NCBI RefSeq assembly: GCF_900129295.1
Contig: NZ_FQUU01000011.1
Coordinates: forward strand, 62,001 to 126,000
Origin: Flavisolibacter ginsengisoli DSM 18119
GTDB taxonomy: Bacteria > Bacteroidota > Bacteroidia > Chitinophagales > Chitinophagaceae
Direction of reading: 5' to 3'
DNA: 64,000 nucleotides
This document shows positions 37,304 through 46,019 of this stretch, in pieces. Made by a program: the position numbers and the translations under genes. Below the pieces are notes generated by a model that had not been told where the DNA came from, searched no databases, and saw nothing but the letters and a program-made list of their open reading frames with translations. Each line of letters starts with the position of its first letter. The stretch's first letter is position 1.

Positions 37304-38047
37304 TCAAATAGCGCGGGCCTCCTCGTGAAGCAATCGGACCAATTCATCAACGTTGTCCGGAGAAACCAGTTTGACACCTTGCTTAGCCGGAGGTAATTGA
37401 AATTCAGAGAATTTGGTCAAGGTTTGAACTGGAGAAGGATCCACTACTTTTAATGGTTTAGTGCGGGCAGCCATGATTCCACGCATGTTAGGTATCCTGG
37501 CCTCTGCCATTCCTTTTTGGCAACTTAACACAAGAGGGAAGGGACATTCAATGGTTTCCTCGCCACCTTCTATTTCCCTTTTTACTGTCGCAGTTGACCC
37601 GTTTACCTGCAGGTTTGTAGCATTGGCAATATATGGTAGATCCAGCACCTCCGCCAGCAAACCACCTACTGCTCCACCATTATAATCAATTGTTTCTTTA
37701 CCTGTAAGTACCAGGTCATAGTTTCCATTCCTTGCAATTTCTGCTATCAAGGAAGCAACCTGGTAGCTTTCCAATGGCTCGGCATTTATACGTATGGCTT
37801 CATCACCACCCAATGCAAGGGCTTTTCTTATGATAGGTTCAGCATCTGCACCTCCAACCGTTACAAGATTGATAATGGTAGAGGGATCTTTCTCCTTTAA
37901 TTCAATAGCTCTTACAAGGGAATACCATTCGTCATAAGGATTGATGATCCATTGTACGCCAGCTTCGGCGAATTTCGTGTTGTTATCAGTGAAAGCTATT
38001 TTTGCTGTGGTGTCAGGTGTCTTACTTATACAGACAAGAATTTTCAT
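37304..38047 (-). CDS. etfB: Electron transfer flavoprotein subunit beta
   Basis: The AMP-binding partner of EtfA, 247 residues. Recognised from MKILVCISKTPDTTAKI, VQWIINPYDEWYSLVRAIELKE, GGDEAIRI and the family signature VLTGKETIDYNGGAVGGLLAE. First gene of the etfBA operon, with a promoter-like element and a small hairpin in its leader. Confidence 0.95.
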   Translation of the reverse strand: MKILVCISKTPDTTAKIAFTDNNTKFAEAGVQWIINPYDEWYSLVRAIELKEKDPSTIINLVTVGGADAEPIIRKALALGGDEAIRINAEPLESYQVASLIAEIARNGNYDLVLTGKETIDYNGGAVGGLLAEVLDLPYIANATNLQVNGSTATVKREIEGGEETIECPFPLVLSCQKGMAEARIPNMRGIMAARTKPLKVVDPSPVQTLTKFSEFQLPPAKQGVKLVSPDNVDELVRLLHEEARAI

Positions 38048-38072
38048 ATAGCTAATTTAAAGAAAAATTGAT

Positions 38073-38092
38073 TTAGTTGCTTATGCAACTAA
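38073..38092 (-). promoter_or_regulatory. Hairpin in the etfB leader
   Basis: An 8-bp perfect inverted repeat (TTAGTTGC / GCAACTAA) with a 4-base loop, between the etfB -7 element and its ATG. Could be an operator or a leader stem-loop. Confidence 0.4.
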
Positions 38093-38100
38093 TACTTTTG

Positions 38101-38108
38101 CAAATATA
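38101..38108 (-). promoter_or_regulatory. -7 promoter element of etfBA
   Basis: TATATTTG on the minus strand. A TTG lies 19 bases further upstream, close to the Bacteroidota TTTG-N19-TAnnTTTG consensus. 53 bases before the etfB ATG. Confidence 0.6.
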
Positions 38109-38144
38109 GTGCGCAAAGATACCTGAACAAGAATTTGCAATAGC

Positions 38145-38456
38145 ATGAACAGAATAGAAAAATTGAAAGCCTTTTTAATTGAAAATCCCCAGGACAGCTT
38201 TGTTCAACATGCATTGGCCCTTGAGTATGTTAAAGAAGGTGATGACGCAGAGGCCCGCCGGTTATTAGAGGAACTCCTGGAAAGAGATGAAAATTACATT
38301 GGCAGTTATTATCATTTGGCAAGGTTGCTTGAGAGAAATGATGCTAAAGAGAGTGCCATCAAATGGTATGAGACAGGAATGCTTAAAGCAAAAGAAGCAC
38401 ATGATGATCATGCCTATAACGAATTAAGGGCCGCATATGAAGATCTTGTTTATTAA
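38145..38456 (+). CDS. Small tetratricopeptide-repeat protein
   Basis: A 103-residue all-helical protein with about two TPR units (QHALALEYVKEGDDAEARRLLEELL and GSYYHLARLLERNDAKESAIKWYETGM). No signal peptide, so cytoplasmic; likely a protein-interaction module. It begins 97 bases from etfB in the opposite direction and ends 17 bases before the tilS start, so the two may share a transcript. Confidence 0.8.
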   Translation: MNRIEKLKAFLIENPQDSFVQHALALEYVKEGDDAEARRLLEELLERDENYIGSYYHLARLLERNDAKESAIKWYETGMLKAKEAHDDHAYNELRAAYEDLVY

Positions 38457-38473
38457 CTCAAATCATCCCTGCT

Positions 38474-39805
38474 TTGCTCCAGCATTTTAATCAGTATTTC
38501 CAGGAAATAGGAATCGACCCAACGTCTTGCCAATTTATTGTTACTATCAGTGGAGGTATAGACTCTATAGTGCTGGCAGATCTTTGCAAGAGATCAGGTT
38601 TTCATTTCAGGTTGGCGCATTGCAATTTTCGTCTCAGGAACGAAGAAAGCGATAGGGATGAAGCATTCGTCCGTTCTTTAGCTCAGAAACTGGAAGTGCC
38701 TTTAGAGGTGATACATTTTGATACCAGCCAGTTTGCGCAGCAAAATAAGTTGTCTATACAGGAAGCAGCGCGTGTACTCCGCTATCAATGGTTTGATGAA
38801 TTAAAAAACAGCGGCAGCTTTGATTTTATATTATTGGCGCACCATGCCGATGACAATATCGAAACAGCGTTAATGAATTTTTTCAGGGGAACAGGTTTGA
38901 AAGGTTTGACAGCTATACCGGGGGGAACTAAAGAAGAAAAACGTTTATTGAGGCCGTTGCTTACTATTCGAAGAAAGGAAATTATTGAATATGCGCATGA
39001 GCAGGGTTTGACCTGGGTAGAGGATTCATCTAACAGTTCTGTGAAGTATACGCGCAATTATTTCAGGCATGAACTGATTCCCTCTATTCAAAAAGTATTT
39101 CCCCAGGTAGAAGAAAACCTTTTAGATAACATTGAACGATTCACTAAAATATATAAGCTGTACCAGCAAATGGTTGCAGATTTAAAAGATAAGATCTGTG
39201 AAAAAGGTGAAAATGATATCCGTATTCCCATCAAAAAGCTGGAGAAATACAGTGATACATCTTTGATATATGATATCATAAAAGATTATGGTTTTGGAGA
39301 GAAGCAGGTGCCCGATGTTCAAAAGCTTTTGAATGCCACATCCGGAAGGTTTGTTGAAAATGAAAACTTCCAGGTGATCAGGCATAGAAACTGGCTCATT
39401 ATAGCCTTAAAAACTCCAGTTACTGGGATTATTGCCATCGATAAGGACCAGCAAATGGTTCGGTTTCCCGGAGGCATGTTGGAATTCAACCTACTCTCAG
39501 CAGGAAAATTAAAGCTGGAAAATGAGGCGAACATCGCCTTGCTGGATGCGAAACACATAGAATATCCACTTGTACTTAGAAAATGGAAGACAGGGGATTA
39601 TTTTTATCCACTGGGTATGACCAAAAAGAAAAAGGTTTCCCGTTTTTTTATCGATCAAAAGCTTTCCCGAAATGTAAAAGAAAACACCTGGATTCTTGAA
39701 TCAGGAAAGAAGATCATCTGGGTGGTAGGAATGCGCATAGATGAAAGGTTCAAAATAATACCAACAACCAGGAATGTGCTGAAGATCAATTTGACCAACC
39801 CTTAG
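38474..39805 (+). CDS. tilS: tRNA(Ile)-lysidine synthetase
   Basis: Modifies C34 of tRNA-Ile2 to lysidine so it reads AUA. The 443 residues carry the PP-loop SGGIDS (26-31), AHHADDNIET, and the C-terminal TilS domains with WKTGDYFYPLGMTKKKKVSRFF. There is no ATG near the expected N-terminus in the open frame; the TTG at 38474 gives the usual start, so a TTG initiation codon is inferred. The last 20 bases overlap the convergent rhomboid gene. Confidence 0.92.
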   Translation: MLQHFNQYFQEIGIDPTSCQFIVTISGGIDSIVLADLCKRSGFHFRLAHCNFRLRNEESDRDEAFVRSLAQKLEVPLEVIHFDTSQFAQQNKLSIQEAARVLRYQWFDELKNSGSFDFILLAHHADDNIETALMNFFRGTGLKGLTAIPGGTKEEKRLLRPLLTIRRKEIIEYAHEQGLTWVEDSSNSSVKYTRNYFRHELIPSIQKVFPQVEENLLDNIERFTKIYKLYQQMVADLKDKICEKGENDIRIPIKKLEKYSDTSLIYDIIKDYGFGEKQVPDVQKLLNATSGRFVENENFQVIRHRNWLIIALKTPVTGIIAIDKDQQMVRFPGGMLEFNLLSAGKLKLENEANIALLDAKHIEYPLVLRKWKTGDYFYPLGMTKKKKVSRFFIDQKLSRNVKENTWILESGKKIIWVVGMRIDERFKIIPTTRNVLKINLTNP

Positions 39806-40442
39806 ATCTTAGGTAAAATTTTACACCGTCTATAAATTCCTGTATGGCATTGAAACCAGCCAGCTTTCCAACAATAATTATAAATAAAACACCATAGATA
39901 GCTCCCCAGATATGGGCGCTATGGTTGATATTATCACCTCCGCGTTTATCCAGTAATGCAGATATTAACAAGTATAGAGGACCAAAAATGAAACCCGGAA
40001 TGATAGGAGGAATAATAAAGAAACCTACTTCCACATAAGGAGCTATCATCAAGCCTGCAAAAACCACGGCGCTGACTGCACCTGAAGCGCCCAGGCTTCT
40101 GTAGGAATAGTCATTCTGATGTTTGAAATAGGTAGGAAGTATGGATACCAGCAGGGAAGAAATGTACATGGCCAGGTAAAACCATTTTCCATTGGCTTCG
40201 AATATTTCCGTGAATTTGTTCTCCACAAATCTTCCGAAAAGATAGAGCGATAGCATATTGAATATGAGATGTCCGAAATCTGCATGTATCAGACCACAGG
40301 TGAAGAAACGGTACCATTGTTTTCTTTGGGTAACTGCTGGTGGGTAAAATATCAGGTCGTCTATGATCTTTTGATTACTGAAGCCTCCAAAAGAAATTAA
40401 CGATGTTACAATAATAATGATAACGGTTATTGAAAGCTCCAT
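39786..40442 (-). CDS. Rhomboid family intramembrane serine protease
   Basis: A 218-residue protein with six or seven membrane helices. The catalytic dyad is visible as Ser120 in LGASGAVSA and His177 in HSAHIWGAIYG; FTCGLIHADFGHLIFNM is the family's helix 2 region. It cleaves membrane-protein substrates within the bilayer; the substrate is unknown. Its 3' end overlaps tilS by 20 bases tail to tail. Confidence 0.92.
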   Translation of the reverse strand: MELSITVIIIIVTSLISFGGFSNQKIIDDLIFYPPAVTQRKQWYRFFTCGLIHADFGHLIFNMLSLYLFGRFVENKFTEIFEANGKWFYLAMYISSLLVSILPTYFKHQNDYSYRSLGASGAVSAVVFAGLMIAPYVEVGFFIIPPIIPGFIFGPLYLLISALLDKRGGDNINHSAHIWGAIYGVLFIIIVGKLAGFNAIQEFIDGVKFYLRSKGWSN

Positions 40443-40518
40443 ATGCTATAATATGTATGAATGAACCAAACAGGTGCTAAACTAATGCACACCATATCAA
40501 TCACCAAATATGAAAGGG

Positions 40519-40992
40519 TCACTTGTGATGGTACTTTTCATTTCTCAATATGGTACAGGCCCTGTAAACCTGCTCGGCAAGTATAAGACGTACCAGTTGA
40601 TGGGGGAAGGTAAGTTGGGAAAGAGACCATTTCAGATTAGCTCTTTTTATTACTGATTCATCAATACCGAATGCACCACCAATGAGGAATACAATGTTTT
40701 TGGTGCTTTCTGTTGCCCTCTGCTGGATAAAATTGGCAAGGCCTTCTGAGGTCATTTCCTTTCCTCTTTCATCCAGGGCTACAAGGAAATCAGTAGGGCT
40801 GATCCATTGTAAAATAATCTCACCTTCTTTTTTCTTCAGATCCATCTCTGACAGCATGCCGGCATTCTTTGGAACAGGAATAATGGTCCATTCAACGGGA
40901 AAATATTTAGATATGCGTTTGGTGAATTCGGAAATTCCTTCCTTCACATATGTATCATTTGACTTACCTATCGACCAAAGGGAAATCTTCAT
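40519..40992 (-). CDS. rlmH: 23S rRNA (pseudouridine1915-N3)-methyltransferase RlmH
   Basis: A SPOUT-fold methyltransferase acting on helix 69 of 23S rRNA. The 157 residues match the family length. FLVALDERGKEMTSEGLA, the SAM-knot stretch VFLIGGAFGID and the C-terminal LTFPHQLVRLILAEQVYRA are diagnostic. Confidence 0.95.
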   Translation of the reverse strand: MKISLWSIGKSNDTYVKEGISEFTKRISKYFPVEWTIIPVPKNAGMLSEMDLKKKEGEIILQWISPTDFLVALDERGKEMTSEGLANFIQQRATESTKNIVFLIGGAFGIDESVIKRANLKWSLSQLTFPHQLVRLILAEQVYRACTILRNEKYHHK

Positions 40993-41072
40993 GGCGCTGC
41001 TTTATTAGCAAAGAACGGAAAACAGCAGGAATAGAGTAGAGCGACTTGGAAATATTACCTATCAATCGTGTA

Positions 41073-41351
41073 TCAGGGTGCAGCACTCAAACCATTTTTG
41101 GGAAGGCAGTTACTGTAATTGATATCCTCAATTACCTGGTCTATCAGGTCCCTGTTTAAAGTTCCTTCAACTTTCCAACTACCGGAAGATTGACTTGCAG
41201 ATAACCTTGGAGGCACAATTTCACGGCTTGGATTTTCAGCAGGATTTAATATCAATTGGTCATTTTCTTCAAATACCTGGTAGCCTACCGGGTTTCCATC
41301 TACAAATAAAACAGTTGAGAAAAGTAACATAAGGGTATTTTCAATTAGCAT
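41073..41351 (-). CDS. Small hypothetical protein
   Basis: About 92 residues from the chosen internal ATG (a longer 108-residue frame exists). The N-terminus is moderately hydrophobic (MLLFSTVLF), the rest is polar with ILNPAENPSREIVPPRLSAS and two cysteines far apart. No family recognised and no operon partner; could be a small orphan of this lineage. Confidence 0.45.
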   Translation of the reverse strand: MLIENTLMLLFSTVLFVDGNPVGYQVFEENDQLILNPAENPSREIVPPRLSASQSSGSWKVEGTLNRDLIDQVIEDINYSNCLPKNGLSAAP

Positions 41352-41553
41352 GTTATAATCGAATATTGTACCCAAGCAGTTATAAAATAGATTTAGCAAG
41401 GCAAAAGGAATGAATTAAGTGTTTCGACGTAAGAAGTTGTATAACATTTAACTAAAAACAAATTGAACATTAGAATATGCTCCATGGTTATAATTATGGA
41501 TGGGATTATTTTTCTACAAACAAGTGGCTTTATAAAATTTTATTCTTGTTAAT

Positions 41554-41588
41554 AAAAAATCAACCGGTTACCAATGGATAACCGGTTG
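41554..41588 (-). terminator. Intrinsic terminator after the glycosyltransferase
   Basis: CAACCGGTTA / TAACCGGTTG, a perfect 10-bp stem with an 8-base loop. On the minus strand it is followed by ATTTTTTATT. It lies seven bases beyond the glycosyltransferase stop. Confidence 0.85.
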
Positions 41589-41594
41589 CATTTA

Positions 41595-42953
41595 TCAATA
41601 TATGGATTCTTCCAGGGTTTGCTTTGCCTGTAATTGTCTTTTGGATCTTCTGAGCAGGGACGCAACATGATCGGCAAACAAGCTGTTGGGTTCATATTCA
41701 TTGAATTCCTTATTAAGCTGGCTTACATTGGTTGCATAGACCGGGTTTTCGAATATTTCTTCCACGGCCTTTTGCAATTGCGCGGCAGTTGGATTTTCTG
41801 TCTTAAGGTTTATTCCTAATTTAAAATAACCTACCCTGGAGTTGATCTCATTCTTCCCTTCATGTACTCCTGCTACTACCAGTGGCAACTCATTTTGAAT
41901 TGAAAGCAAAACACCCCCATAGCCACCATTGGTAATGTACACATCTGCATAAGGCATCACATCTTCAAAGGGGATAAAATCTTCTATAATTATATTAGGC
42001 TCAGGATAACTGATTTTTAATTTTTCGGTTTGCGAGCCTCCAGTAGTTGCAACAACCAGAACGTCTGTGTTCTTAAATGCTTCAAGAGTAGGTACCAGGA
42101 TTTTTTCTACATCTGTTTCCACAGTTCCCTGCGTCACAAGGACCACCCGGCTGTATTGATTTAATTTTTCATCAAACCAGCTCTGCCTTTCTTTTTTTGG
42201 ATGGTAAGGAAGTAACGGCCCGATAAAATGAATGTGTTTGCTTAGATCACTGCGTTTATATTCAAAACCCGGAGTACCGCTTTGTACAACTATGGTTGAT
42301 TTTTTAATAAGGATATCAAACAAGTTGGAACCACCTGTATCAATTCCATATTTGCCAAGAATTTCTGTCATTACACGGGTGGGTTTGGCAAATAAGACCT
42401 TATCAGCAATGAAGCGGAGTACATCCTGTTTTCTTTTACCAAAAAAACCAGTAGAAGGTGTCAATCCTAACCCGGCTGGAGGCAGATCCCTTGAAGTTTC
42501 CGTTAAAGGAATAATGTCAACCCCAATCACAGGAATGCCCATCTTTTCCCTTACAAAAGGGATTCCACCAAAGGTTATATCGGCCACCATAACTTCAAAC
42601 TCGAATTCTTCATAAATGTCCAATATGTCTTCATAATATTCCGGGCTTCTAAGAATGAAAACATTGATCATATCATGCTTAAGCTTGGCAACCTGTCCTT
42701 TATATTTTTTTCTATCGGGGAATACAGCATCAATATCCGGCATTGAAGCAAAGTCCAATGCTTTCTTTAAGCCATAAAATGGTATGCCCAGTTTGTTTAT
42801 CTTCTGTTCATACTTTTTTGAAGTGTACCAGCGTACATCACAACCCAGGCTTTTTAAATGCATGGCCAGACCGGTTAAAGGATTAAAATGACCGTCGCCA
42901 GGAAAATTGGCAAATAATACCTTGCTGCCAGGAAGTATGGAATCAATGTTCAT
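41595..42953 (-). CDS. Family 1 glycosyltransferase (UDP-glucuronosyl/macrolide transferase type)
   Basis: A 452-residue GT-B enzyme. The N-terminal acceptor domain starts with VLFANFPGDGHFNPLTGLAMHL and DVRWYTSKKYE; the C-terminal nucleotide-sugar domain has VLVTQGTVETD and the NGGYGGVLLSIQNELPLVVAG donor-site region. It resembles MGT-type enzymes that glycosylate small molecules, but donor and acceptor are unknown. It is transcribed alone, and its upstream region contains a 21-bp-period direct repeat (43038-43068) shared with the LytTR operon. Confidence 0.85.
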   Translation of the reverse strand: MNIDSILPGSKVLFANFPGDGHFNPLTGLAMHLKSLGCDVRWYTSKKYEQKINKLGIPFYGLKKALDFASMPDIDAVFPDRKKYKGQVAKLKHDMINVFILRSPEYYEDILDIYEEFEFEVMVADITFGGIPFVREKMGIPVIGVDIIPLTETSRDLPPAGLGLTPSTGFFGKRKQDVLRFIADKVLFAKPTRVMTEILGKYGIDTGGSNLFDILIKKSTIVVQSGTPGFEYKRSDLSKHIHFIGPLLPYHPKKERQSWFDEKLNQYSRVVLVTQGTVETDVEKILVPTLEAFKNTDVLVVATTGGSQTEKLKISYPEPNIIIEDFIPFEDVMPYADVYITNGGYGGVLLSIQNELPLVVAGVHEGKNEINSRVGYFKLGINLKTENPTAAQLQKAVEEIFENPVYATNVSQLNKEFNEYEPNSLFADHVASLLRRSKRQLQAKQTLEESIY

Positions 42954-43037
42954 GATCAGGTTATTAAAAATTATTTGATGTATTTAAAATGACACAGCGA
43001 AGCTAAATGCGGCTGAAAGCAAATTCAACCCTGTATT

Positions 43038-43068
43038 GTATGAATTGTTGCATGCGGTTCATGAAATG
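43038..43068 (-). promoter_or_regulatory. Candidate LytTR binding site upstream of the glycosyltransferase
   Basis: Plus-strand half-sites GTATGAATTG (43038) and TCATGAAATG (43059), 21 bp apart; seven of ten positions agree. It lies 85 bases before the glycosyltransferase ATG. The first half-site is identical to both half-sites upstream of the LytTR operon. Confidence 0.55.
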
Positions 43069-43205
43069 TGATTGTATTATTTTAACACAAATCATTACTG
43101 TAATTAAGCACTTCATACACCTTCCAATTGCAAGCTGGGATCGATGGTCATAGCTTGTTCAAAATTTAATAAAGGGGAGAAGAATAATTCAGTAAACCAT
43201 TCGAC

Positions 43206-43400
43206 ATGCACACCAGAATACTTTTAACCCTATCATTGATTTTGACTTTTCTACTCTGCGTTGTGCTACTGCATGCTGGCACCAGTAAAAAAATTTATTG
43301 CGCTAACAATAATTTCAAGCTACAGGAAGGGACCCAGGAGATTCTGGCTACTGCTGATTTTAAAGCCAATAGGTTCCTGCCATCCTTATTAATTTTCTAG
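43206..43400 (+). CDS. Small membrane-anchored or secreted hypothetical protein
   Basis: 64 residues with a strong N-terminal hydrophobic segment (LLTLSLILTFLLCVVLLHAG) followed by a short polar part. No family recognised. It may be real because of the clean start and hydrophobic segment, but there is no promoter element or conserved neighbour to confirm it. Divergent from the glycosyltransferase. Confidence 0.4.
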   Translation: MHTRILLTLSLILTFLLCVVLLHAGTSKKIYCANNNFKLQEGTQEILATADFKANRFLPSLLIF

Positions 43401-43646
43401 AAATGTCATGTTCTGCCAGGTTAGCCTCTTCATTACATACTTACTACAATAAAACTAATTCATGGAGTGCATCGGGTATTTGTATTCTGGATTTCCCAGT
43501 CATCTTCAGCATTGCTGTAAATCAAACGGTTTAATATTTACTGTCGGTAAGTAAGAGAGCGGTTTCCGTTCAATCATTATGGAGAGGTAGTAAGTCAAAT
43601 GGAATATAATAACCACAACCTGGTATAGAAAATAATCCAAATTAAA

Positions 43647-43672
43647 AACCCCTCTGTTGATACAGAGGGGTT
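43647..43672 (-). terminator. Intrinsic terminator of the cytochrome c/hemerythrin operon
   Basis: AACCCCTCTGT / ACAGAGGGGTT with a 4-base loop. On the minus strand it is followed by TTTAATTT. 26 bases beyond the cytochrome stop. The 245 bases from 43401 to it hold nothing else recognised. Confidence 0.88.
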
Positions 43673-43698
43673 AACACATGAAAATTGCCCGTATTTAT

Positions 43699-44322
43699 CT
43701 AGTTCAGTTTAGCTATTTGGTCAGGTGCTATTGGCCCGGGCACCCTGTTTTGCACTGGCGGTGTTGACTTTAAATAAGCGAAAATGGCCTTCAGGTCATC
43801 GTCCGTTGCATTTTTATACATGGCCCATGGCATTGGAGGCAATAGGGGACGTGAATTTTCCAATCCTTTATATTTTCCATGCCTGATAGCATTGATAAAT
43901 TGTCCCTCGGTCCAGTTGCCTATACCCGTTGCATCTGAGGTCAGGTTAGCAGCAAACGATACACCCCAGGGTCCTACGAAGGTGGTAAGGTTATGACTAA
44001 ACAGCACCCAGTTTTGCAATTCCTGCGCATTGATCTTCGGCACTGGAATAGTTTCAGGATGACCGGAAAGCATTCTTGCGCTATCTATTTCCGGTCCATG
44101 TGCCGTCATGACCTTTGGTGAATGACAATCATTACATCCCATTATTGTCACCAGGTATTGCCCGCGTCTGACCATGTTTTCTTTACTGCCTGCTTCTGTA
44201 ATTCCTTTCACTTCCACTACACCTTCATTATTAGTGGAAGGAGTTTTATCACTATTACAGGCTATAATGGCTGTGACAGCCAGCAAGCTGATGGTACACA
44301 GGACTATCGATACTTTTTTCAT
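43699..44322 (-). CDS. Monohaem cytochrome c lipoprotein
   Basis: A 207-residue class I cytochrome c. Lipoprotein signal with Cys22, haem attachment CNDCH at 63-67 with the proximal His67, and LPPMPWAMYKN providing a candidate distal Met near the C-terminus. Likely a periplasmic electron carrier. It is the last gene of a minus-strand run with a hemerythrin-like protein and a lipoprotein, and ends at a strong terminator. Confidence 0.85.
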   Translation of the reverse strand: MKKVSIVLCTISLLAVTAIIACNSDKTPSTNNEGVVEVKGITEAGSKENMVRRGQYLVTIMGCNDCHSPKVMTAHGPEIDSARMLSGHPETIPVPKINAQELQNWVLFSHNLTTFVGPWGVSFAANLTSDATGIGNWTEGQFINAIRHGKYKGLENSRPLLPPMPWAMYKNATDDDLKAIFAYLKSTPPVQNRVPGPIAPDQIAKLN

Positions 44323-44336
44323 TTTATATGATTTTA

Positions 44337-45017
44337 TTAATTTAAAACCACGCTTTCCTGTAAAGATTCCACCAGGTTCTGGAAGCGTTTTTTTGGGTAT
44401 TCCTGCCTGGCCTTATCAAACAGCGTTTGATAAACAATTGCAGGTGCTGTGCGTTGTACTGACATGAGCCAGGCAGCAGCCTCTTTATTGTTTATACCAC
44501 GCAACATCCATTTTGAGAAAAAATCCTGGTGCCAGGGCTCAGTTGATTCAACGATCCTGTTTTGTATCTGAAGTATTTCTCCATCTGTGTAATATCTCCA
44601 AAGTATGTTATTGATAACATCTTCTTCCTTAGCCATATGTTTCAGGTTGAAGGCAACAAACTCCACGAATATTACATTGAGTTTTCTGCCTGCGATTTCC
44701 CTGTCAGCGGCTTTCAATAAATTGTCAAGCTGTTTTACCGCATCAGATAATTGGCTTGCCAATGCAAGGTCAGCCACATGTTCCTGCTCAAAACTATCTA
44801 CTACTGAGGGCTCATATTGTAAAATAGCAGGAAGAACAAATGTATCTTCCTTGTGGGCATGTTCGTCAAATAACATCACCACTTCCCTTACTTTTTCTAG
44901 GGCTGATTCTGATTCAGAGACTGAGGTGAAATCTGCCTGTTGCAATTGTAGTGCAGTATCATATAAGGCTGCCCGAAGACCTTTGTGTATCTGGTTAAAA
45001 ATATTGAACCTTTCCAT
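44337..45017 (-). CDS. Hemerythrin-like domain protein
   Basis: A 226-residue helical protein with hemerythrin-type iron ligands: FDEHAHKEDTF (about residues 50-60), FEQEHVADLALASQL, and FNLKHMAKEEDVINNILW. The N-terminal 160 residues form the four-helix bundle; the rest is an extra helical tail. No signal peptide, so probably cytoplasmic. Such proteins bind O2, NO or store iron; which one is not visible. It lies 14 bases before the cytochrome gene, likely same operon. Confidence 0.82.
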   Translation of the reverse strand: MERFNIFNQIHKGLRAALYDTALQLQQADFTSVSESESALEKVREVVMLFDEHAHKEDTFVLPAILQYEPSVVDSFEQEHVADLALASQLSDAVKQLDNLLKAADREIAGRKLNVIFVEFVAFNLKHMAKEEDVINNILWRYYTDGEILQIQNRIVESTEPWHQDFFSKWMLRGINNKEAAAWLMSVQRTAPAIVYQTLFDKARQEYPKKRFQNLVESLQESVVLN

Positions 45018-45058
45018 GATTAATGTATTTATGGTTAAGTAATAATATATAGTACTTA

Positions 45059-45820
45059 TCAGGAAGCCTGGCGGTACACAAAGCCTTCGAGTGAAATATT
45101 AGTAGTACCTGCTTCTTTATTAATTGTCATCCGGGTAGGATAATATCCTGATACTTTAAATTTAGAAGGTTGAGGAATGGTGCGTTGGAAAGAAGAAGTT
45201 GCTTTTAAGAAAGCAAGGGTAATCATGGGTTCATAGAATACAACCTGGCCATCATACGATCCATATAAGAATGTTTGAGTGAAGGGAACGCCGTGAAGTT
45301 CAGGTGAAGTCACATCAATCCAATGCTTTCCCATCATAGGTACAGGAGGTCCTGCGATGTAGTTGGCGGGCACGTAATCAGTGGAAGGCAGATTTTCCAT
45401 CTTTGCCATATCTACATAATTCATTACCTCGTTTGGCGCCGTTAAATAAAAATGCATATCAAAATGAGCTGTATCATATACCCCGGCAGGTTCATGTCCC
45501 ATTGGGTTCCAATTAAGCATAATAAACTTGAAAGGAGTTGCTTCAAGTGCTTTTCCCGGTAATGTGATCAGTATATTGTTTTCGTGTGTATGACCTTCTC
45601 CTGATCCAGATTCTCCTACTTGTACGGAGGCCAATGTAGCAGCATCGAGAGTTAAGGTTAGTTTTTCAGGATTTCCCTCGCTATTAAGTTTTAAAGAGCT
45701 CCAGGCTTTACCATGGTAAACTTCTGATTCGGGTCCTTTGAAGAAATTGGTATTATCCTTATCTTTTTTGCAGGACACCAGGGCAACAACAATGGTAAAT
45801 AATGCAATAACTTTTTTCAT
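45059..45820 (-). CDS. Lipoprotein, probably DUF5602/TTHB210-like family
   Basis: A 253-residue lipoprotein (signal ending ALVSCKKDKD) with a beta-rich body. The middle has WNPMGHEPAGVYDTAHFDMHFY, and later GKHWIDVTSPEL and YGSYDGQVVFYEPMIT. A second protein in this window (61438-62307) shares these motifs. The clustered His, Glu and Asp residues suggest a metal-dependent or calcium-binding site. I recall similar motifs in the DUF5602 family but cannot confirm it. It is the first gene of the hemerythrin/cytochrome operon. Confidence 0.7.
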   Translation of the reverse strand: MKKVIALFTIVVALVSCKKDKDNTNFFKGPESEVYHGKAWSSLKLNSEGNPEKLTLTLDAATLASVQVGESGSGEGHTHENNILITLPGKALEATPFKFIMLNWNPMGHEPAGVYDTAHFDMHFYLTAPNEVMNYVDMAKMENLPSTDYVPANYIAGPPVPMMGKHWIDVTSPELHGVPFTQTFLYGSYDGQVVFYEPMITLAFLKATSSFQRTIPQPSKFKVSGYYPTRMTINKEAGTTNISLEGFVYRQAS

Positions 45821-45908
45821 AAAACTGTTCTTGGTTTGTTTTTATTGTGGTTAATGATTTGTTGGATGTAAAATTCAGTCATGCAGCGATCAAGGAAAAG
45901 CGGTTTAT

Positions 45909-45939
45909 GCATGAATTGGACATATGCGGCAATGAGTTG
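45909..45939 (-). promoter_or_regulatory. Candidate LytTR binding site upstream of the lipoprotein operon
   Basis: GCATGAATTG (45909) and CAATGAGTTG (45930), 21 bp apart, seven of ten identical. 89 bases before the lipoprotein ATG. Its spacer shares ATGCGG with the spacer of the site at 43038. Confidence 0.5.
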
Positions 45940-45954
45940 AAACGGCTTTGAATG

Positions 45955-45989
45955 CACTCAATTCCTTTAATAAAAAGATGAATTGAGTG
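45955..45989. repeat. 10-bp inverted repeat in the divergent control region
   Basis: CACTCAATTC (45955-45964) and GAATTGAGTG (45980-45989), perfect complement with a 15-base spacer. It overlaps the second direct-repeat site (45976-46006). Confidence 0.6.
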
Positions 45990-46006
45990 ATTATTGTAAT
46001 CAATTG
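45976..46006 (+). promoter_or_regulatory. Second candidate LytTR site, just before the propeller sensor gene
   Basis: AGATGAATTG (45976) and TAATCAATTG (45997), again 21 bp apart, seven of ten identical. It ends 13 bases before the sensor ATG at 46020, so a bound regulator there would be expected to block or modulate transcription. Confidence 0.4.
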
Positions 46007-46019
46007 CAATTATGTTGGG

